Shown here: in pieces, positions 1 to 5,809 of the stretch
How positions within the stretch are numbered: the stretch's first letter is position 1
Layout of the letters: each line of letters starts with the position of its first letter
Source of the DNA: Hyphomicrobiales bacterium
GTDB lineage: Bacteria; Pseudomonadota; Alphaproteobacteria; Rhizobiales; Beijerinckiaceae
Direction: 5' to 3'
DNA length: 8,538 bases
Assembly: GCA_027489835.1 (NCBI GenBank)
Contig: JAIXZF010000370.1
Location: 1 to 8,538, forward strand
The notes under the pieces: model-generated
Databases searched by the model: none
Seen by the model: only the letters and a program-made list of their open reading frames with translations
What the model was told of the DNA's origin: nothing
Position numbers and translations under genes: made by a program

Positions 1-1
1 G

Positions 2-82
2 GCCGGCTTCAAGGGCATCTGGGACATGCCGGTCGCGGTGGTGAAGTACTATGTGCTGCACGCGCCCCGCGCGGCGGCCTGA
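2..82 (+). CDS. C-terminal end of an unidentified protein (5' truncated)
   Basis: An open frame enters from the left edge and ends at TGA (80-82), giving 26 residues that start AGFKGIWDMPVAVVKYYVLH and finish in an Arg-Ala-rich tail. The frame shows high-GC codon use, and the stop lies just before the convergent dehydrogenase gene, whose own stop is 36 bp away. That layout suits a genuine gene end. The fragment is too short to assign to a family, and I see no domain motif in it. Between the two stops, GGCGC (94-98) can pair with GCGCC (114-118) across a 15-nt loop, but no T-run follows, so I do not call a terminator. Confidence 0.55.
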   Translation, partial: AGFKGIWDMPVAVVKYYVLHAPRAAA

Positions 83-118
83 AAGACCTGCCGGGCGCAT
101 CCGACACTCCCCCGCGCC

Positions 119-877
119 TCACACCCAGCCGCCATCCACGACATATTGCTGGTTGGTGCAGGCGCCGGCTTCCTCGGAGGCGAAGAACAATGTTGCCCGC
201 GCGATGTCGTCGGGCACGAGCTTCCGCTTGAGGCATTGGCGGTTCATCAACTCCTTCTCGCTTTCCGGCGTCAGCCAAAGGTCGATCTGGCGCTGGGTCA
301 TGATCCAGCCCGGCGCAATGGCGTTGACGCGGATGTTGTAGGGCCCGAAATCGCGGGCGAGCGAGCGCGTCAGCCCCAGCACGGCGGACTTGGCGGCCGT
401 GTAGGCAGCCATGCCCCCCTGCCCGATCATCCATGATGTCGAGCCGAAGTTGATGATCGAGCCCCCTTTTCGCGCCATCATGTCCGGCAGCACGGCCTGC
501 GCCGCAAAGAACTGGTGCTTGAGGTTGACCGCGATCCGGTCGTCCCAATACTCGGGCGTGACCGTAAGCGTGTCATGGCGCTGGTCATGGGCAGCGTTGT
601 TGACGAGGACATCGACCGGCCCGAGCGCGGACCGGATGCGCTCGATGGCCGCCTTGAGCGCTTCGGTGTCGGTCAGGTCGGCATGTTCGAAATGAACCGG
701 GCCGGGCCCTGCGACGTCACGCACCAGCGCCTCGGACGGCTCGCGCTGGATGTCGACGAAACCCACGCGCGATCCCTGTCCGGCAAAGCGCCTGACGATG
801 GCTTCGCCAATTCCGCTTCCGCCGCCCGTCACAATGACAACCTTGCCATCAAGATCGGGATAGATCGCGCTCGCCAT
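119..877 (-). CDS. SDR-family NAD-dependent sugar (pentose) 1-dehydrogenase-like protein
   Basis: This is a complete 252-residue classical short-chain dehydrogenase, the usual length for the family. The Rossmann motif TGGGSGIG is at residues 17-24. Asp42 ends beta-strand 2, which usually means NAD+ rather than NADP+. NNAA is at 93-96, and the catalytic tetrad is Asn118, Ser146, Tyr159 and Lys163 (YTAAK). From memory, the N-terminus (MASAIYPDLDGK), the NNAAHDQRH segment, the NFGSTSW stretch and the ending YVVDGGWV resemble the Caulobacter D-xylose dehydrogenase XylB and related arabinose/galactose 1-dehydrogenases. Those enzymes oxidise the sugar C1 to a lactone in non-phosphorylative pathways. 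The SDR assignment is firm; the sugar substrate is inferred. The ATG is preceded by AGGAG (complement of 884-888) with a 6-nt spacer, which supports this start. The gene stands alone, 323 bp downstream of the oxidase operon on the same strand. Confidence 0.9.
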   Translation of the reverse strand: MASAIYPDLDGKVVIVTGGGSGIGEAIVRRFAGQGSRVGFVDIQREPSEALVRDVAGPGPVHFEHADLTDTEALKAAIERIRSALGPVDVLVNNAAHDQRHDTLTVTPEYWDDRIAVNLKHQFFAAQAVLPDMMARKGGSIINFGSTSWMIGQGGMAAYTAAKSAVLGLTRSLARDFGPYNIRVNAIAPGWIMTQRQIDLWLTPESEKELMNRQCLKRKLVPDDIARATLFFASEEAGACTNQQYVVDGGWV

Positions 878-1051
878 CTGCCACTCCTGCCTTCACTGCC
901 TCGGCCGCCGCGATAGCATCGAACGTTGGCCCTGACATCTCATACCGCGGAGCCGCACCCTGCGCAGCACCGCTGCGATGAGGCTGCCCGGCGCAACGCG
1001 CGAGACGTGGAACTCGTCACTCGATTGGCAAGCGCCAACGGTGGATTGACC

Positions 1052-1073
1052 GAATTCCACGATATGAGAATTC
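1052..1073. repeat. Paired GAATTC dyad, possible operator
   Basis: Two copies of the self-complementary hexamer GAATTC lie at 1052-1057 and 1068-1073, with start points 16 bp apart (about one and a half helical turns). The 10 bp between them are not symmetrical. An overlapping 8-bp palindrome, TTCATGAA, follows at 1071-1078. The site is about 175-195 bp upstream of the dehydrogenase start, which is far for a simple repressor but possible for an activator or a long leader. This is a sequence observation; regulatory function is inference. Confidence 0.25.
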
Positions 1074-1092
1074 ATGAACCGATGCTGGAATC

Positions 1093-1116
1093 CGTCGCCT
1101 ATGTGTGTTGGCGACG
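1093..1116. repeat. 7-bp perfect hairpin in the gap
   Basis: CGTCGCC (1093-1099) pairs perfectly with GGCGACG (1110-1116) across a 10-nt T/G-rich loop. On the minus strand the hairpin lies about 85 bp past the stop of the oxidase operon. It could stabilise or end that transcript, but no T-run follows on either strand, so it is not a canonical intrinsic terminator. It could also be a protein-binding dyad for the downstream dehydrogenase. Confidence 0.35.
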
Positions 1117-1120
1117 ACCT

Positions 1121-1132
1121 TGGTCATGACCA
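1121..1132. promoter_or_regulatory. Perfect 12-bp palindrome TGGTCATGACCA, candidate GntR/FadR-type operator
   Basis: TGGTCATGACCA equals its own reverse complement. The layout TGGT-N4-ACCA fits the TGGT/ACCA half-sites bound by many FadR-subgroup GntR regulators, which often control organic-acid, sugar-acid and amino-acid catabolism. It lies in non-coding DNA between the oxidase operon and the dehydrogenase gene, about 245 bp upstream of the dehydrogenase start. No GntR gene is present in the window, so any regulator would be encoded elsewhere. The palindrome is seen directly; the regulator class is inferred. Confidence 0.4.
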
Positions 1133-1163
1133 CAAGCCGCCCTTGGAAACGCCCATCGATTTA

Positions 1164-1196
1164 GGCCGCGACGCGCGCAAGCCGAGGCTAGCGGCC
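1164..1196 (-). terminator. Weak inverted repeat just after the oxidase operon
   Basis: GGCCGC (1164-1169) and GCGGCC (1191-1196) form a perfect 6-bp stem around a 21-nt loop that itself contains AGCC/GGCT. The repeat begins 5 bp beyond the stop of the last oxidase gene, where a terminator would be expected. On the minus strand the following bases are TAAATCGAT, not a T-run. If it works as a terminator it is not a standard Rho-independent one. It may only protect the mRNA end. Confidence 0.25.
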
Positions 1197-1200
1197 CGCG

Positions 1201-2592
1201 TCAACCGGAACGATCCTCGAGCGGAATGCCTGCCATATCGCCAAGCGTCACGGGCTTCAGCGGCGGGCGGATGCGCAGATGCCCGGCCTCTGCCGGCGAG
1301 ACCCCGCGCGCCTCGGCCACCAGCATCGTCAGAGATGGGCCGCAGAGCCGGCCCTGGCACGGGCCCATGCCGCAGCGGGTCCGGATCTTGACCTCATTGG
1401 GTCCGGTTGCGCCTGCCTGCACCGCCGCTCGCACGGTGCCGGCTGTCACCATCTCGCAGCGGCAGACGACCGTGGCGTCGGCCGGAGCCAGCAATTCCTC
1501 GCGCGGCCGGCCCAGCGCATCGAGGAAGGGGCGCAAGGCCGCGTGCGGGCGGCGTTCCAGCCGCAACCGACTGCGCCGCGCCGCGTCGATAGACACGCCC
1601 AGCGTCTCGGCGGCGCGAAGCCCCGCGAGCCGGCCGTCGATGGCGGCCACGCGCCAGCCTCCGATGCCAGCCGCGTCGCCTGCAATGAACAGGCCCGGCA
1701 CCGATGTTTCACCGTCGACCCCTAGCTTCGGCCGCCAGCAGGCCTGGCCATCGTCCCAGACATGTTCGACCCCGAGCGACATGGCGGGCTGGACGTTGGG
1801 GATGACGCCTTCATGCACAAGGAGGATCGTGGCCGGGACCTGCGCCCACCCGGCTTTCGTGCGGTAGCGGACCGCCTCGAGCCGGTGCTCGCCCAGCGCC
1901 TCGATCTCGCGGACCCGCGCGACGCGGCGCGCCGGGGATCGGCGCAGCGCCAGCATGAGGCGGAGCCCTCGCGCCAGTTGCTGCCAGCCACGAAGGGCGC
2001 CCGGCAGATGCGGCAAGGCGCGACGCCACGCCTCGGCTGGCGCCGTGTCGAGGATGAGGTCGAGGACCATTCCCGCCTTCGCGAGCTGGGATGCGAACAG
2101 GAGCGGCAACGGTCCCTGCCCCGCGATGACCAGCGGCGCGGCAGGAAGGTTGCCGCCGGACTTCAACAGGATCTGCGCCGCGCCCACGGTCAGCACGCCC
2201 GGCAGCGTCCAGCCGGGAAACGGCGCGGGACGCTCGAGCGCGCCAACGGCGAGCAGAACGCGCTTCGCGGCGATGACCTGAGATGCGCCATCCTGCGTCG
2301 CGACCAGGCGAAAGCCCGCGCCACCGGCGGGCGGATCCATCCGCCAGACCTGGACACTGGGCCAGTGGACGGCGCCACTCGCCCGGAAGGCCGCGACGAG
2401 CGCGGCACCGTCGCGGTCATCCTCGCCGTCGAGACGCCCCGCCGCCTTTCGGACCTCGATGGCACGGTGGACCTGACCGCCGGGCGCGGGCTGCTCGTCC
2501 AGCACGACGACGGAAAGCCCAAGGCCAGCGGCCTCGATGGCCGCGCCGAGGCCGGCCGGGCCCGCTCCGACGATGGCGAGGTCGAGTTCCAT
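1201..2592 (-). CDS. FAD-dependent oxidoreductase with C-terminal BFD-like [2Fe-2S] domain (HcnB / opine oxidase subunit A type)
   Basis: This 463-residue protein starts with a dinucleotide-binding GAGPAG motif at residues 9-14, followed by the DEQPAPGGQ segment typical of the pyridine-nucleotide-disulfide oxidoreductase fold. It has a central LLAVGALERP segment, a second Rossmann motif (VIAGQGPLPLL), and the FAD-contacting GLFIAGDAAGIGG stretch. The C-terminus carries a BFD-like iron-sulfur motif, C377-x-C379 and C407-GMGP-C412, with a further Cys417. This architecture is that of HcnB, octopine/nopaline oxidase subunit A and D-hydroxyproline dehydrogenase alpha subunits. Those proteins relay electrons from the substrate-oxidising flavin subunit toward the respiratory chain. 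The ATG chosen overlaps the preceding [2Fe-2S] gene's stop as TGATG. An in-frame TTG lies one codon further upstream. There is no Shine-Dalgarno sequence, so translation is probably coupled. The substrate is unknown. Confidence 0.88.
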   Translation of the reverse strand: MELDLAIVGAGPAGLGAAIEAAGLGLSVVVLDEQPAPGGQVHRAIEVRKAAGRLDGEDDRDGAALVAAFRASGAVHWPSVQVWRMDPPAGGAGFRLVATQDGASQVIAAKRVLLAVGALERPAPFPGWTLPGVLTVGAAQILLKSGGNLPAAPLVIAGQGPLPLLFASQLAKAGMVLDLILDTAPAEAWRRALPHLPGALRGWQQLARGLRLMLALRRSPARRVARVREIEALGEHRLEAVRYRTKAGWAQVPATILLVHEGVIPNVQPAMSLGVEHVWDDGQACWRPKLGVDGETSVPGLFIAGDAAGIGGWRVAAIDGRLAGLRAAETLGVSIDAARRSRLRLERRPHAALRPFLDALGRPREELLAPADATVVCRCEMVTAGTVRAAVQAGATGPNEVKIRTRCGMGPCQGRLCGPSLTMLVAEARGVSPAEAGHLRIRPPLKPVTLGDMAGIPLEDRSG

Positions 2593-2894
2593 CAAGGAGG
2601 CGCGCCCGCCAGATCGGGAAGGCCCGCCATGGGTTCGATGCGCATGCCCTCACGCACGGGAACGAGGCAGCCCTGTCGCCCCGGCGCGCCGTCGATCACC
2701 ATCAGGCATTCGAAGCACACCCCCATCATGCAGTAGGGCAGCCGCGCGCCGCCATCGACGGGATGGCTCCGGCTGAAACCCAGGTCCGCAAGCAGGACCG
2801 CGGCGGCGGCGCTCTCGCCCGCCGCCATCCGCACGGGCTGGCCCGCCACGAAGACGGTGACGCCGGCCGGGGCGTCAGGCGGCTTGCGAAACAT
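2592..2894 (-). CDS. Small [2Fe-2S] ferredoxin-like subunit (HcnA / opine oxidase gamma type)
   Basis: From the ATG at 2894 this is a 100-residue protein with the plant-ferredoxin-like cluster motif of HcnA-type subunits: Cys55, Cys60 and Cys63 within LPYCMMGVCFEC, then Cys76 in RQGCLVP. The whole fold (residues 10-90) is the single [2Fe-2S] domain, and 100 residues is typical of this subunit. The frame is open further upstream to 2996, but those extra 34 residues are Arg-rich and lie inside the upstream oxidase gene, so the internal Met is preferred. Its first 20 bp overlap the end of the upstream oxidase gene, and its stop overlaps the next gene's start. That indicates a tightly coupled operon. 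In the complex it would pass electrons between the two flavoproteins. Confidence 0.87.
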   Translation of the reverse strand: MFRKPPDAPAGVTVFVAGQPVRMAAGESAAAAVLLADLGFSRSHPVDGGARLPYCMMGVCFECLMVIDGAPGRQGCLVPVREGMRIEPMAGLPDLAGAPP

Positions 2895-4053
2895 GCGCCT
2901 GGCTAGCGAAACGGGAGGGGCCGAACGCCGCGAAGGCTTCGTCGATCGGCCCGGCAAGCAGCGCCGGAGCCAATCTGAGCGTGTGCGCAGCCGCAAGGGT
3001 CACGCCGGAATGGCATGTCACCAACGCCGCGCCCGGGCAGGAGACGCTCTCCGCGTAAAGGGGATTGCCGTCCGGCGTCAGCACGCGGAGCCCGGCCCAG
3101 GTCCTGACCATGCGCGCCTTGGCGAGGCCCGGAAACACCGCCACCGCATGGCGGGCCAGCGCCGCGCCGGCTTCCTCAGTGACGCCGAGGTCCAGGCCCA
3201 CATCCTCGTGCGTCGCGCCGATCATGACCGTTCCGTCCGCGGTCTGCCGGATCGTGTCGCCCGCGAAAGGCAGGAACGGCGCGATGCGCTCGGTGACGAG
3301 AATCTGCCCGCGCTCGGGCCGCAGAAGCGATGGCAGCCCGACCATCGGCGCCAGCGCAGCGCTTCCCAGCCCGGCAGCCAGGACCAGCCGCGGAGCTTCG
3401 TAGGCGCCGCGCTCGGCGTCGACGCGGAAGACGCCGCCGCGATGCGTGACCGCAAGAGCCTTCGTCTCGCGGTGCAGCGTGATGCCCTCGCGCGCCATGG
3501 CGAGGTGCAGGGCTTTCAGCAAGGCCAGCGGATCGCATTCTCCATCGCTGGCGCAGAAACTCGCCCCCGTGACGTCGGCGCCGAGACGTACGCCCGGCAG
3601 CAGCCTTTCGACGTCGCTGCGCTCGAGCAGCACGACCTCCGCGCCATCATCGGCGCGCTGGTTGTGCCAGCGCAGCAATTCGGCGCGCCTGGCTTCGAAC
3701 TCCGCCTCGCCGAGGCACCACGACAGCCCGCCCGTCTGGCGAAGACGGAGCGGCGTCGCCGTCGCTTCGGCCAGTTCTTCGGCGAAGCCGGCCCACAGCT
3801 CGGCGCTCTCGCGCGTCCAGCGCGCGTAGGCCGGCATGTCGTGGCCCTTGGACTGCACCCAGACGAGGCCGAAATTGGCGCGGGCGGCGCGGATGTCGCC
3901 ATCACCGCCATCGAGCACGTCGATCCTGAGGCCGCGACCGCGCATTCCATAGGCCAGCGAGGCGCCAACGACGCCGCCACCGACAATCAGGACATCGGAG
4001 GTGCGGACGCCATGCATCTGGAAAGCCTGAGCGACGCGCCGCGCCGGAGCCAT
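2875..4053 (-). CDS. D-amino-acid-oxidase-fold FAD-dependent oxidoreductase (HcnC / opine oxidase subunit B type)
   Basis: This 392-residue protein has a DAO-superfamily fold. The N-terminal FAD motif GGGVVG is at residues 25-30, and DVLDGG follows at the end of beta-strand 2. Later come a LVLAAGLGSAAL segment (second FAD contact), RPERGQILVTE, MIGATHEDVG, and a C-terminal segment (TWAGLRVLTPDGNPLY, CHSGVTLAAAH) typical of glycine/sarcosine-oxidase-like enzymes. It is probably the catalytic subunit that oxidises a secondary amine or imino acid such as an opine, D-hydroxyproline or N-methylated compound; the exact substrate is not visible. An in-frame ATG at 4015-4017 (Met13) would shorten it to 380 residues and put the FAD motif nearer the usual position. 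Neither start has a clear ribosome-binding site, so the start is uncertain. It is the first gene of the three-gene operon and diverges from rimO. Confidence 0.88.
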   Translation of the reverse strand: MAPARRVAQAFQMHGVRTSDVLIVGGGVVGASLAYGMRGRGLRIDVLDGGDGDIRAARANFGLVWVQSKGHDMPAYARWTRESAELWAGFAEELAEATATPLRLRQTGGLSWCLGEAEFEARRAELLRWHNQRADDGAEVVLLERSDVERLLPGVRLGADVTGASFCASDGECDPLALLKALHLAMAREGITLHRETKALAVTHRGGVFRVDAERGAYEAPRLVLAAGLGSAALAPMVGLPSLLRPERGQILVTERIAPFLPFAGDTIRQTADGTVMIGATHEDVGLDLGVTEEAGAALARHAVAVFPGLAKARMVRTWAGLRVLTPDGNPLYAESVSCPGAALVTCHSGVTLAAAHTLRLAPALLAGPIDEAFAAFGPSRFASQAHVSQAA

Positions 4054-4133
4054 GCACTATGTCCGATCCGTGCCGGGCGCGGCAAGGCCGAGCCGCAGGA
4101 CGGCGGCAAGAAGCCCGGACGGCGGAAAGTGAC

Positions 4134-4162
4134 TTGGAAGCCGGTGCATTGCCATGTATCGG
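4134..4162 (+). promoter_or_regulatory. Possible rimO promoter (-35 TTGGAA, -10 TATCGG)
   Basis: TTGGAA (4134-4139) and TATCGG (4157-4162) are separated by exactly 17 bp, the ideal sigma-70 spacing. They lie about 57 bp upstream of the rimO ATG. The -35 has four of six consensus bases (TTGACA) and the -10 has only three (TATAAT), so this is a tentative call. The -10 falls inside the inverted repeat at 4151-4168. Confidence 0.28.
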
Positions 4163-4168
4163 CATGGC
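4151..4168. repeat. Inverted repeat GCCATG-N6-CATGGC in the divergent promoter
   Basis: GCCATG (4151-4156) and CATGGC (4163-4168) are perfect complements around a 6-bp spacer, TATCGG. The spacer is the proposed -10 of rimO. A dyad of this size and position could be an operator for the rimO side or for the divergent oxidase operon. The symmetry is seen directly; function is inference. Confidence 0.35.
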
Positions 4169-4218
4169 TGCCGCCCTCATGCCGCGCCCACCCGTGGCGG
4201 ATGCCGCCGAAAGCCTCC

Positions 4219-5538
4219 ATGAACGCTCCCGCCCCCAAGATCTCCTTCGTCTCGCTCGGCTGCCCGAAGGCGCTGGTCGATTCCGAACGCATCATCACCT
4301 CGCTGCGCTCCGAGGGCTACGAGCTTTCGCGCACCCATGCCGGCGCGGACCTCGTCATCGTCAACACCTGCGGCTTCCTCGATTCCGCCAAGGCCGAGTC
4401 GCTCGACAACATCGGCAAGGCGCTATCGGAAAACGGCAAGGTGATCGTGACCGGCTGCATGGGCGCCGAGCCCGAGCAGATCCGCGAGCGCTTCCCCGAC
4501 GTGCTCGCGATCACCGGGCCGCAGGCCTATGAGAGCGTGCTGGGCGCGGTGCACGAAGCGCTGCCGCCCGCGCATGACCCCTTCCTCGACCTCGTGCCGA
4601 GCCAGGGCATCAAGCTCACGCCGCGGCACTACGCCTATCTCAAGATTTCAGAGGGCTGCAACAATCGCTGCAGCTTCTGCATCATCCCGAAGCTCAGGGG
4701 CGACCTCGTCTCCAGGCCGGCGGGCGACGTGCTGCGCGAGGCCGAGAAGTTGGTGGCCGCCGGCGTCAAGGAACTGCTGGTGATCTCGCAGGACACCAGC
4801 GCCTATGGCGTTGACCTGCGCTATGCCGCGAGCCCATTCAAGGACCGCGAGGTCAGGGCGAAGTTCCTCGATCTGTCGCGCGAGCTCGGCCAACTCGGAG
4901 CGTGGGTCCGGCTGCATTACGTTTACCCCTATCCGCATGTGGATGAGGTCATCCAGCTGATGAGCGATGGGCTCGTGCTGCCCTATCTCGATATCCCGTT
5001 CCAGCACGCATCGCCCAACGTCCTCAAGGCGATGCGGCGGCCGGCGCATCAGGAGAAGACGCTGGAGCGCATCCGCCGCTGGCGCGAGATATGCCCCGAT
5101 CTCGGCGTGCGCTCGACCTTCATCGTCGGCTTCCCCGGCGAGACCGACGAGGATTTCGAGTTCCTGCTGTCATGGCTGAAGGAGGCGCGCCTCGAACGGG
5201 TCGGCTGCTTCAAGTACGAGCCGGTGAAGGGCGCGGTCGCCAACGAGCTCGGCCTGCCGCAGGTGCCCGAAGAGGTGAAGGAGCAGCGCCATCGCCGCTT
5301 CATGGAGGCGCAGCAGGCCATTTCCGCCCGCGTTCTGCAGGCCAGGGTCGGACGCAGGCTCAAGGTCATCATCGACGAGGTGGGCCCGACCGTCGCGGTG
5401 GGCCGCTCGGTCTGGGATGCACCGGAGATCGACGGGCACGTGCATGTGGCCTCACGCAGGCCTCTGCGCGTGGGCGACATCGTGACGGTGAAGATCGAGC
5501 GGGCCGACGCCTATGACCTGCACGGCATGGCCGTGTGA
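4219..5538 (+). CDS. rimO: Ribosomal protein S12 methylthiotransferase RimO
   Basis: This 439-residue radical-SAM methylthiotransferase adds a methylthio group to the beta-carbon of a conserved aspartate in ribosomal protein S12 (Asp89 in E. coli numbering). The N-terminal MTTase domain carries the three cluster cysteines Cys15 (SLGCPKALVDSE), Cys51 (NTCGFLD) and Cys80 (TGCMGAE). The radical-SAM motif is Cys147, Cys151 and Cys154 (SEGCNNRCSFC). The motifs VRLHYVYPYP, PYLDIPFQHAS and TFIVGFPGET follow, and a C-terminal TRAM domain covers about the last 65 residues. The opening SLGCPKALVDSERI separates RimO from the tRNA enzymes MiaB and MtaB. I chose the ATG at 4219; an in-frame ATG at 4201 would add six residues, and neither has a strong ribosome-binding site. 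The gene is apparently monocistronic and converges on hfq. Confidence 0.97.
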   Translation: MNAPAPKISFVSLGCPKALVDSERIITSLRSEGYELSRTHAGADLVIVNTCGFLDSAKAESLDNIGKALSENGKVIVTGCMGAEPEQIRERFPDVLAITGPQAYESVLGAVHEALPPAHDPFLDLVPSQGIKLTPRHYAYLKISEGCNNRCSFCIIPKLRGDLVSRPAGDVLREAEKLVAAGVKELLVISQDTSAYGVDLRYAASPFKDREVRAKFLDLSRELGQLGAWVRLHYVYPYPHVDEVIQLMSDGLVLPYLDIPFQHASPNVLKAMRRPAHQEKTLERIRRWREICPDLGVRSTFIVGFPGETDEDFEFLLSWLKEARLERVGCFKYEPVKGAVANELGLPQVPEEVKEQRHRRFMEAQQAISARVLQARVGRRLKVIIDEVGPTVAVGRSVWDAPEIDGHVHVASRRPLRVGDIVTVKIERADAYDLHGMAV

Positions 5539-5563
5539 GGCCAAGGCGTGGCCGGACGCCTCA
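5536..5563. terminator. Shared inverted repeat between the convergent rimO and hfq stops
   Basis: TGAGGC (5536-5541) pairs perfectly with GCCTCA (5558-5563). The first TGA is the rimO stop, and the TCA is the complement of the hfq stop, so the dyad is anchored on both stop codons. Inside it, GGCGT (5545-5549) can pair with ACGCC (5556-5560) around GGCCGG as an alternative, shorter hairpin. No T-run follows on either strand. With only 22 bp between the genes this is the likely bidirectional transcript end, but it is not a textbook intrinsic terminator. Confidence 0.4.
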
Positions 5564-5809
5564 TTTCTCGGCGTCCTCGTTGCCCTCGAACAGCACGACC
5601 GGGCTGCCGGGCATGATGGTGGAGATGGCGTGCTTGTAGACGAGTTGCGAATGCCCGTCGCGGCGCAGCAGCACGCAGAAATTGTCGAACCAGGTGACGA
5701 CGCCCTGCAGCTTGACCCCGTTGACGAGGAAGATCGTCACCGAAATCTTATTCTTGCGCACATAGTTGAGAAAAGTGTCCTGGAGGTTCTGAGTCCGTTC
5801 GCCCGCCAT
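5561..5809 (-). CDS. hfq: RNA chaperone Hfq
   Basis: This 82-residue Sm-like protein forms a hexameric ring that pairs small RNAs with mRNAs and affects their stability and translation. The Sm1 part runs from QNLQDTFLN (residues 7-15, with the RNA-contacting Gln10 and Asp11) through VTIFLVNGVKLQGVVTWFDN. The Sm2 part carries the diagnostic Tyr58-Lys59-His60 of VYKHAIS. The tail after about residue 68 is only some 15 residues (GSPVVLFEGNEDAEK), much shorter than in E. coli Hfq (102 residues) but usual in alphaproteobacteria. It ends in acidic residues, as Hfq tails commonly do. An AGGG sits 8 nt upstream of the ATG. The gene follows ntrX on the same strand after 156 bp, so it may have its own promoter as well as readthrough from ntrYX. 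Confidence 0.98.
   Translation of the reverse strand: MAGERTQNLQDTFLNYVRKNKISVTIFLVNGVKLQGVVTWFDNFCVLLRRDGHSQLVYKHAISTIMPGSPVVLFEGNEDAEK

Larger units (their letters stand above)
878..1200. other. 323-bp gene-free gap upstream of the dehydrogenase
   Basis: No reading frame here looks like a gene. The short open frames (up to about 67 codons) have no recognisable sequence, and no ribosome-binding site stands out for them. The gap separates the end of the oxidase operon from the start of the dehydrogenase gene, so it should hold the operon's transcript end and the dehydrogenase promoter. I could not find a convincing -35/-10 pair on the minus strand. The stretch from about 1052 to 1196 is rich in dyad symmetry, listed separately. 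From 878 to about 1030 I see nothing beyond the dehydrogenase ribosome-binding site and one copy of an inverted near-repeat (938-951). Confidence 0.6.
4054..4218. other. Divergent promoter region between the oxidase operon and rimO
   Basis: These 165 bp lie between the starts of two divergently oriented genes, so promoters for both are expected here. The rimO reading frame stays open through the whole region and beyond, which is common in DNA this GC-rich. No family signature appears before the RimO methylthiotransferase domain, so I treat this stretch as non-coding. Confidence 0.55.

Noticed and set aside
893..1129. Short open frames of 60-67 codons on both strands in the gap
   Set aside because: No recognisable protein sequence and no ribosome-binding site stands out; they overlap the dyad elements.
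1762..2906. Long plus-strand open frames opposite the FAD/BFD oxidoreductase gene
   Set aside because: Composition is Arg/Pro/His-rich without motifs; the minus strand carries clear FAD and iron-sulfur signatures.
2592..2996. Longer version of the [2Fe-2S] subunit starting at 2996
   Set aside because: The extra 34 residues are Arg-rich, unlike the family N-terminus, and would increase the overlap with the upstream gene to 122 bp.
2857..4218. The rimO reading frame stays open for over 450 codons upstream of its start, opposite the oxidase genes
   Set aside because: The upstream part is Arg/Ala/Gly-rich with no domain, lies antisense to two well-supported genes, and the conserved RimO N-terminus begins at 4219. 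Long antisense frames are expected in GC-rich DNA.
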